Source: a virus
Virus record (IMG/VR): IMGVR_UViG_3300025889_001238
Span: 1 to 20,041 of that record
Length of the DNA: 20,041 bases
Strand: one strand, 5' to 3'
Positions 15,925 to 20,041 of the stretch are shown here, piece after piece. Below the pieces are notes generated by a model. That model was given only the letters and a program-made list of their open reading frames with translations. It was not told where the DNA came from and did no database searches. Made by a program: the position numbers and the translations under genes. Position 1 is the stretch's first letter. Each line of letters starts with the position of its first letter.

Positions 15925-17606
15925 TAGTACCCAAATGTCCCGTCTGCTGGTTGATATATAGTTTGTAGTTGTAATTCTCGCATTTGGCTATAAGTATCGT
16001 TTATTCTTGGTCTAGCCATAATAAGATACCGTAAGGCATCATATGCGTGATCAGATGCCTTAGTATCTACATCTTCAGGGTTGCTTTTATCCAGAGGAAT
16101 ACTTTGAAGTTCGCGTATCAGGTTAGGACAAGTATTAAATATTTGTATTTTGGGCCTTCCGCTTTGCTGTAACTTCAGGTATTCATGGATTTGTATTTTA
16201 CCTGCAACTCTATTTTTATCTGCTCGTCGTAGCTTATGTCCAGCTTTAACAAGCGTTTCTCCTACTGTTGGGCCTGTTTGACCCGTTCTGTTCCAACACG
16301 CTGTATCTAATACGCCGGGAACGCTCATTGGATCATTTAGCTCCATTTCAGTAATCATGAAGGCTAGATCGGTTCCTAATAGACCTTTACGATATAACTC
16401 TCTATATATTATTAAAGTACCGTCATCTGGGTCTATTGCTCCCCAAACACAAGCCGATTCTGAAGCATATCCATAGTCAATTCCTTTTGTTCGTTCCCAA
16501 TGTAAAGGAATTTCAAAAGGTTCAATGACATGAAGATGCCTATCAAACTCTGTAAAGGCCGCACCTTCTGCAACCTCCCAATCACCTTCTAGTAGCTGTC
16601 TGCGTTGCGTTGGTGGCAACGCCTTCAGCATTTGTTCGTATCGTCCATCATTAGCTAAGTATGGATTATCATCTAACCTAGCCGGTATAAACTTACGGCT
16701 TAATCCATCTGCGCCTCTAAAAGATTCGTAAGGCGGTGAAGGATCAATATATCTTTTCTTTACCCAATGCGCTCCAACACCACCGGGGTTAGCGGTACAC
16801 CGCATATAAGGTATAATCTCTGGATCTGTTGTACGCAGTCGTGAAGCCAAGTAGTTCCAAGAAAACTCTGTAGCTTGGTGCGTAATCTCATCAAACCCAA
16901 TCCAACTATACGCTTGTCCTTGGTAGCGATAAACATCTGCATCTCTCTCCAAGAATCCAAATTCTATTTTAGCTCCAGAAGGAAAGTTCCAGAGCTTTTC
17001 TACTTCTTTATACTTACAACCGGGAAAGGCTTTCGGGTAAAGTTCACGAGATTTATCTATTAACTCGCGTAACTCTGGCATAGAACGCCGCAGGATCAAA
17101 GCCCTATGCGCGGCCCGATGAGCAAAACGAAGTGGATCAACCAACATCGCATAGCTCTTGCCTCCACCAGCCGCACCACCATATAAAACATCAGTCTCAG
17201 AAGCGGCGAGAAAGTCAGTTTGTGGGCCATCGTTGGGCCTAAAGATGACATTCTCTTCTGCGACAGTCCTTAACGACTTGGGCAGTGCATCAGGAGTTTC
17301 TGTTGTTATTTTGCCTTCTGCTTTAGCCTCAGTTCCTTCTAATTTTTTTAAAGTATTTTTAGAAGTGTCAAGCGACCTTTTATAGTTTTCAAGTTTGGTG
17401 CGTACCTGCGCTAACCGTTTTTCTTTCTTTCGTACTGTTTTTCTGGCTTCAATTTTGGCCTTGGTCTGGGAGTGGTAGTTGTAGCCTCTACCGGACGAAC
17501 CTTTGGGTCTGCCAGTTTTTTTACGAGGTGTTCCATCCTTTTTGAGTATGAAATCCCCGTTGTTGTCTCGCATATACGCATCTGGATTTTTATCCCAATC
17601 ATTCAT
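15924..17606 (-). CDS. terL: Terminase large subunit (ATPase and nuclease)
   Basis: This is the packaging motor that cuts DNA and pumps it through the portal using ATP. From the ATG at 17606 it has 560 residues; a TTG at 17618 would add four. Visible motifs: Walker A GGAAGGGKS (143-151), Walker B WIGFDEIT (catalytic DE 239-240), coupling motif TANPGG (271-276), and nuclease acidic residues in KGIDYGYAS (D377), VLDTACW (D434) and DHAYDALRY (D519, D523). An N-terminal extension of about 115 residues carries an AT-hook-like GRPKGSSGRG and a Lys/Arg-rich coiled coil (about 48-95), which not all large terminases have. The start overlaps the upstream gene by 8 bases. Confidence 0.96.
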   Translation of the reverse strand: MNDWDKNPDAYMRDNNGDFILKKDGTPRKKTGRPKGSSGRGYNYHSQTKAKIEARKTVRKKEKRLAQVRTKLENYKRSLDTSKNTLKKLEGTEAKAEGKITTETPDALPKSLRTVAEENVIFRPNDGPQTDFLAASETDVLYGGAAGGGKSYAMLVDPLRFAHRAAHRALILRRSMPELRELIDKSRELYPKAFPGCKYKEVEKLWNFPSGAKIEFGFLERDADVYRYQGQAYSWIGFDEITHQATEFSWNYLASRLRTTDPEIIPYMRCTANPGGVGAHWVKKRYIDPSPPYESFRGADGLSRKFIPARLDDNPYLANDGRYEQMLKALPPTQRRQLLEGDWEVAEGAAFTEFDRHLHVIEPFEIPLHWERTKGIDYGYASESACVWGAIDPDDGTLIIYRELYRKGLLGTDLAFMITEMELNDPMSVPGVLDTACWNRTGQTGPTVGETLVKAGHKLRRADKNRVAGKIQIHEYLKLQQSGRPKIQIFNTCPNLIRELQSIPLDKSNPEDVDTKASDHAYDALRYLIMARPRINDTYSQMRELQLQTIYQPADGTFGY

Positions 17607-17823
17607 ATCGGTCTGCAATCTTCTTCAGGCCCATATGCGAAATAGATCTACCAGTATCGTGTTCAAGCCACATTGCCCCTTCCCTTAAAGATAAAACTTT
17701 ATTTTTTATTAGTGGAACGACTTTGTTTAGGGCTTTTAGTTCCTCTGGTATTTCTGTTAAATGTGTACCATTTTCGTCTAGTTTGTAACCAAACGGAATG
17801 GTACTGCTAGTTCTTCTCTTCAT
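17599..17823 (-). CDS. Small resolvase-like helix-turn-helix protein beside terminase
   Basis: ATG 17823 is chosen (AAGG five bases upstream) over a TTG at 17835, giving 74 residues. The pattern PFGYKLDENGTHL, then IPEELKALNKVVPLIKNKVLSLREGAMWLEHDTGRSISHMGLKKI resembles the DNA-binding tail of serine recombinases (PxGYxxD-G, then SLREIAxWL and a recognition helix), but no catalytic resolvase domain is present. From memory, similar small proteins sit beside terminase genes in marine phages. It overlaps both neighbours, small terminase (17 bases) and large terminase (8 bases), which suggests coupled synthesis and a role in packaging-site recognition or in regulation. Function is inferred. Confidence 0.75.
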   Translation of the reverse strand: MKRRTSSTIPFGYKLDENGTHLTEIPEELKALNKVVPLIKNKVLSLREGAMWLEHDTGRSISHMGLKKIADRYE

Positions 17824-18202
17824 ATTCGCCTTCAAGTATTACTTCTTGTTTGGCTGGTAGAATGAAAAGACCATTTGATCCTTGTACATTTACATCTAGT
17901 TTGTCTGTCTTGGCTAGGCCCACACGGTCTAGGAGCGTCTGAGCGGCCTGTAAACGAACATTAGCTTGAGGTATAGGCTGTTCACTGTCCATAACCTCAA
18001 CGAGCTTTAAAGCGGCTTTGGGGGCACTCTGGGCTAATATACTTTCAGCTAGTTCAATTATTTCTGTTTTTAGTGCTTTAACTACGGATGTATAAGAGCC
18101 TTCAGCGTACCCCGCTAATTCTGCCGCCTGTTTAGCATTACCGTTACAAGACATAAGATTGTCTAAAAACGATTGCTGTTTGGTTGTCAATTCTTTTTTC
18201 AT
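17807..18202 (-). CDS. terS: Terminase small subunit
   Basis: The product is 131 residues from ATG 18202. The N-terminal LTTKQQSFLDNLMSCNGNAK followed by QAAELAGYAEGS is the classic small-terminase helix-turn-helix (LT-KQ-xF, GNA-QAA--AGY), which recognises the packaging site. A central helical region (about 45-95, AESILAQSAPKAALKLVEVM, then ANVRLQAAQTLLDRVG) would form the oligomer, and the acidic tail EGEYEEKN may contact the large subunit. The frame stays open upstream to 18481, but that part contains the promoter and has no family-like sequence, so it is excluded. It is the first gene of the leftward block. Its ATG lies 6 bases after a perfect -10 box. Confidence 0.9.
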   Translation of the reverse strand: MKKELTTKQQSFLDNLMSCNGNAKQAAELAGYAEGSYTSVVKALKTEIIELAESILAQSAPKAALKLVEVMDSEQPIPQANVRLQAAQTLLDRVGLAKTDKLDVNVQGSNGLFILPAKQEVILEGEYEEKN

Positions 18203-18208
18203 TATTAT

Positions 18209-18237
18209 ATTATATACCTGATTTACAGTTTTGTCAA
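18209..18237 (-). promoter_or_regulatory. Consensus sigma-70 promoter for the packaging/structural block
   Basis: On the minus strand TTGACA (18237-18232), a 17-bp spacer and TATAAT (18214-18209) match the consensus exactly with ideal spacing. A second TATAAT overlaps five bases downstream. The small-terminase ATG begins 6 bases after the first -10, so the expected start site falls on or next to the ATG. Confidence 0.88.
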
Positions 18238-18269
18238 GTGGTAATATATCACAATAGTCTTGACAAAAC
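18228..18269. promoter_or_regulatory. Inverted repeat and near-palindrome between divergent promoters, candidate operator
   Basis: GTTTTGTCAAG (18228-18238) and CTTGACAAAAC (18259-18269) are perfect 11-bp inverted copies 20 bases apart, each containing one -35 box. Between them GTGGTAATATATCAC (18238-18252) is a near-palindrome (five Watson-Crick pairs plus one G-T over 15 bases). A dimeric repressor or activator bound here could control both directions at once. Confidence 0.6.
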
Positions 18270-18288
18270 AAGAATTCAAGGTTATAAT
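18260..18288 (+). promoter_or_regulatory. Consensus sigma-70 promoter for the rightward transcript
   Basis: TTGACA (18260-18265), 17-bp spacer, TATAAT (18283-18288): a perfect match. Transcription should start near 18295, about 555 bases before the first rightward start codon, giving either a long structured leader or a separate non-coding RNA. Confidence 0.88.
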
Positions 18289-18294
18289 AGACTA

Positions 18295-18665
18295 TGTAGC
18301 CCACCGGGGTACATATAGACGTACAGCCCCGCCCTAGCTTTAAAGATCTTTGAAGTGGGGCGACAATCTGGTTGACATTCAAATCCTTCCAAGTTGTGCG
18401 TGAATGAGTATATATACCCCCACCCCCCCATGGCCACCTGCCCGCCCCCATACGCACTTCAAAACTCTCCAGAGTTTTCAATAACTATTGCCCCAGCCTC
18501 AGAGAACTTCAAAATATTTTAAAAATCTCTAAAGATTTTTAAAGCCCCAGCCAGAGATTTTCTAGTTTACGAAACTAGAAGGACTTTGAAGAGTGTAAAA
18601 ATTTTTAGAATTCTCAAAAGAATTCTATAGATTTCAAAAACCTACCAAAAAATAACAGTGTTATT
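18295..18665 (+). ncRNA. Candidate structured leader RNA with serial hairpins
   Basis: Perfect or near-perfect stems follow one another. CGGGG/CCCCG with an inner TAC/GTA lies at 18305-18331. The palindrome AAAGATCTTT is at 18342-18351. AAAACTCT-CC-AGAGTTTT is at 18461-18478, and AAAAATCT-CTAA-AGATTTTT at 18521-18540. TTCTAGTTT-ACG-AAACTAGAA is at 18560-18580, and TAGAATTCT-CAAA-AGAATTCTA at 18606-18627. AATAAC-AGT-GTTATT is at 18651-18665. The spacing is fairly regular in the second half. It could be an untranslated leader, a processed small RNA or DNA-level structure such as an origin. Expression is inferred from the promoter only. Confidence 0.5.
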
Positions 18666-18850
18666 ATTTGTATCTCCGAAGAATCTCAGCCAAGCGCCCA
18701 TGATCGCGTCACACACTCTGTCACAACCGCATAATGCAAGGGACAGCAGTTGACAATTTTCGAGAGCTATGCCCTTAATGGAATGGCCTTGGCGATGACC
18801 GCCTCGGCTTAACTCACATTTACGGGGCAAAGCCCTGACGGAGATTACAT

Positions 18851-19339
18851 ATGAGCAATTCAGCCATTTCATTCGACGCTACTGCTAAAGCAACCGTCAA
18901 GCAAATCTACTTCATCGGGTCACACTTCGCTAAACTAACAGGCGATACTTCGCAGGAAGTTTATGGGCTTTCAAAAGTCTTTCCTGCCGCAATGCTTAAG
19001 TGGAATGCAGAGCATTTGGATACCCCAATCACCATGGGTGATATCGACACTTGGAAGAAAGGAACTAAAGTTCCCGCCAAGTTCACCAAAATGATTCAGG
19101 TGAAAAAGCCGAAGGCTAAAGCGACACCCGCTAAAACTAAGGCAACTCCGAAGCCTACGGCTTCTCCAAAGCCCTCTGAGATGCCAATCGGTGACTTCAA
19201 AGATCACTTTGAAAAGATTACAGGCCGCGTCTTTAGGCTTGAAGAAACTTCAAAGGAACATTCAAAGCGAATGGCGACGATGGATGCCAAGCTGGATATT
19301 ATTATGGCACACATCATGGAGACTCCCGATAGCGAGTAA
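18851..19339 (+). CDS. Coiled-coil protein with Lys/Pro/Ala linker, first rightward gene
   Basis: The product is 162 residues; GGAG lies 7 bases before the ATG. There are three parts. Residues 1-80 form a folded-looking domain (KQIYFIGSHFAKLTGDTS, then LSKVFPAAMLKWNAEHL and DIDTWKKG). Residues about 85-110 are a repetitive Lys/Ala/Thr/Pro linker (KAKATPAKTKATPKPTASPK), like histone-tail-type or nucleic-acid-binding linkers. Residues about 114-155 are an amphipathic coiled coil (FRLEETSKEHSKRMATMDAK). No family is recognised. A DNA-associated early protein is possible. It is followed by a GC-rich hairpin that may attenuate transcription. Confidence 0.78.
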   Translation: MSNSAISFDATAKATVKQIYFIGSHFAKLTGDTSQEVYGLSKVFPAAMLKWNAEHLDTPITMGDIDTWKKGTKVPAKFTKMIQVKKPKAKATPAKTKATPKPTASPKPSEMPIGDFKDHFEKITGRVFRLEETSKEHSKRMATMDAKLDIIMAHIMETPDSE

Positions 19340-19348
19340 TACTATATC

Positions 19349-19369
19349 GCCCCGTTTCGGCGGGGCTTT
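19349..19369 (+). terminator. GC-rich hairpin, possible terminator or attenuator
   Basis: GCCCCG (19349-19354), a 6-base loop TTTCGG, CGGGGC (19361-19366) and then only TTT. The stem is strong but the U-run is short, so partial termination between the first and second rightward genes is the likeliest role. Confidence 0.65.
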
Positions 19370-19397
19370 CCAACCTTCTCACACAGGAAATAATATT

Positions 19398-19640
19398 ATG
19401 AGCATGATTAACAAATCCGACTGCGATAAATTATTGGCTGACTGCGCGGCTATTACTAATCCCACCGAAGGCCAGCTAGTAATCACTGAGCCAGTAATAT
19501 GTAAAACTTGTGCATATTATATTGGCAGTTGGTGTGCTGAATGGCTCGGTAACGAGTGGCTCCCTCAACCCTACGATAGATATACAGAGTATATGGCTAC
19601 CGAACAACAAGCCAAAGAAGTTTTGGAGTGCTGGGTATGA
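19398..19640 (+). CDS. Small Cys-containing protein (80 residues)
   Basis: The ATG at 19398 has AGGAAA upstream and lies inside the palindrome ATAATATTAT. An open frame continuing from 19191 is out of frame with this start and overlaps the previous gene; it is ignored. The protein starts MSMINKSDCDKLLADCAAIT and has a CKTCAYYIGSWCAEWLGNEW core with a C-x2-C and a third Cys seven residues on, ending ECWV. The Cys/Trp/Tyr content suggests a small metal-binding fold, probably zinc. Its stop overlaps the next start (ATGA). Family and function are not recognised. Confidence 0.72.
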   Translation: MSMINKSDCDKLLADCAAITNPTEGQLVITEPVICKTCAYYIGSWCAEWLGNEWLPQPYDRYTEYMATEQQAKEVLECWV

Positions 19641-19825
19641 ATAATATTATAACCGTAAAGATCAAGAATCATTATGGCGCTGAACATATCTATCCCGTTT
19701 GTCCCAAAGCTCACGACTTTGCAGAGATTGCAGGCACTAAAACTTTGACGCCTTATGTAATAATTTTAATTAAGTCGCTGGGCTTTAAAGTTATCGTTCA
19801 ACCTACCGAGCTAAGGGAGCTATAA
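19637..19825 (+). CDS. Small protein (62 residues)
   Basis: It is translationally coupled to the previous gene by an ATGA overlap (19637-19640). The protein begins MNNIITVKIKNHYGAEHIYP and looks like a small alpha/beta fold (strand, loop with His/Tyr, helix TLTPYVIILIKSLG, strand FKVIVQP). No family is recognised; it is likely one of several small phage early proteins. Confidence 0.68.
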   Translation: MNNIITVKIKNHYGAEHIYPVCPKAHDFAEIAGTKTLTPYVIILIKSLGFKVIVQPTELREL

Positions 19826-19827
19826 AG

Positions 19828-19926
19828 ATGACTCACGCTGAAGCCAAGTATAAAGAATCACGCCTGATGATCTTTGCAGGCTGTTATATCTTTACTGTCG
19901 TTGCTGTTGTTTTAGTTCTTATCTGA
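19828..19926 (+). CDS. 32-residue membrane microprotein
   Basis: ATG 19828 follows the previous stop by 2 bases and has GGGAG about 8 bases upstream, inside that gene's 3' end. The protein starts MTHAEAKYKESRLMIFAGCY and ends with a hydrophobic run to the C-terminus (about 14-32), giving one tail-anchored transmembrane helix. Membrane-acting microproteins are common among phage early genes; the function is unknown. Confidence 0.6.
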   Translation: MTHAEAKYKESRLMIFAGCYIFTVVAVVLVLI

Positions 19927-19940
19927 TTGGAGATAATATT

Positions 19941-20041
19941 ATGTTATTAACCATTAGTGCTAAGTGCCACGCTTGTCCTACGATTAATTCTATTGAGGTT
20001 TTTTCTGACGATTACCGCAATTATTTCCATAATAATCAGTT
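19941..20041 (+). CDS. Partial CxxC protein, cut by the window end
   Basis: GGAG lies 8 bases before ATG 19941, and the start overlaps an ATAATATTAT palindrome as in the 80-residue gene. About 33 residues are visible, beginning MLLTISAKCHACPTINSIEV. The CHAC segment is a C-x2-C pair that may bind metal if a second pair lies beyond the edge. Confidence 0.6.
   Translation, partial: MLLTISAKCHACPTINSIEVFSDDYRNYFHNNQ

Larger units (their letters stand above)
18203..18850. other. Divergent non-coding control region (648 bp)
   Basis: No convincing gene lies here. It holds two back-to-back consensus promoters within an inverted repeat (18209-18288) and a series of hairpins (18305-18665). There is a C-rich tract at 18417-18449, which is G-rich on the minus strand. 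The approach to the first rightward gene (18666-18850) contains a small GGGC-AAA-GCCC hairpin near 18825-18835 and a GGAG ribosome site at 18840-18843. The motif ACTTCAAA occurs at 18456 and 18506 and inverted at 18349, with a shorter inverted copy (TTTGAAG) at 18585; CCCCAGCC occurs at 18491 and 18545. It separates the leftward late genes from the rightward probable early genes and could also serve as a replication origin; that part is speculative. Confidence 0.8.

Noticed and set aside
17607-17618. TTG start for the large terminase
   Set aside because: It adds only four residues; an ATG at 17606 is available and has the usual overlap with the previous gene.
18372-18414. Second plus-strand TTGACA with TATATA
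   Set aside because: The spacing is 31 bases, far too long for a sigma-70 promoter, and there is no -10 at 16-18 bases.
18203-18481. Upstream extension of the small-terminase reading frame
   Set aside because: The frame is open but contains both promoters and a G-rich, non-family-like segment. Homology starts at the Met at 18202.
18404-18520. Two tiny plus-strand ORFs (ATG at 18404 and 18430)
   Set aside because: No ribosome site, Pro-rich products set by C-runs, and they overlap the hairpins.
18750-18780. TTGACA at 18750 as a promoter for the first rightward gene
   Set aside because: The best -10 candidate (CTTAAT at 18 bases) lacks the key A at the second position. Weak; kept only as a remote possibility.
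18642-18872. 76-residue minus-strand frame
   Set aside because: No ribosome site or family-like sequence, and it runs into the first rightward gene.

Overview
The window reads as part of the genome of a tailed double-stranded DNA phage (Caudoviricetes) with short-tailed (podovirus-like) architecture. It has large terminase, portal, scaffold, HK97-fold-type coat, a head-tail adaptor, a tail-nozzle protein and a very long fibre. No tail tube, sheath or tape-measure gene is visible. Base composition is mostly AT-rich and genes are tightly packed, often with stop and start codons sharing bases. Several small proteins resemble, from memory, those of marine or aquatic podoviruses, so an aquatic proteobacterial host is plausible but not shown. 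No integrase, repressor, tRNA, rRNA, insertion sequence or CRISPR array was seen.

Layout. Positions 1-18202 are one long leftward (minus-strand) packaging, structural and probable lysis block. Read in transcription order it runs: small terminase (18202-17807), a resolvase-like helix-turn-helix protein (17823-17599), large terminase (17606-15924), a 36-residue membrane protein (15924-15814), portal (15811-13643), a 77-residue protein whose first three quarters overlap the portal 3' end in another frame (13818-13585), a 655-residue acidic protein with a duplicated N-terminal module (13595-11628), scaffold (11497-10670), major capsid (10645-9683) and a strong terminator (9655-9674). Then come four small genes (9635-8705), adaptor (8702-7932), nozzle (7932-6322), fibre (6319-1850) and a run of small genes ending at the left edge. 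That last run includes coiled-coil/membrane proteins and a secreted cysteine-containing protein, and looks like a lysis or host-interaction cassette.

Positions 18203-18850 form a 648-base non-coding divergence region. It holds two perfect-consensus sigma-70-type promoters back to back. Their -35 boxes lie inside an 11-bp perfect inverted repeat that flanks a near-palindrome, a good operator candidate. The leftward -10 box sits only 6 bases before the small-terminase ATG, which predicts a leaderless mRNA. The rightward promoter would make a leader of about 550 bases full of short hairpins before the first rightward gene.

Positions 18851-20041 are the start of a rightward operon of small unrecognised genes: a Lys/Pro/Ala-linker coiled-coil protein, a Cys-containing 80-residue protein, a 62-residue protein, a 32-residue membrane protein and a truncated CxxC protein. 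They are probably early host-takeover genes. No single new defence or mobile system stands out. The most interesting parts are the divergent control region with its structured leader, the out-of-frame gene under the portal 3' end, and the repeat-bearing accessory virion proteins.
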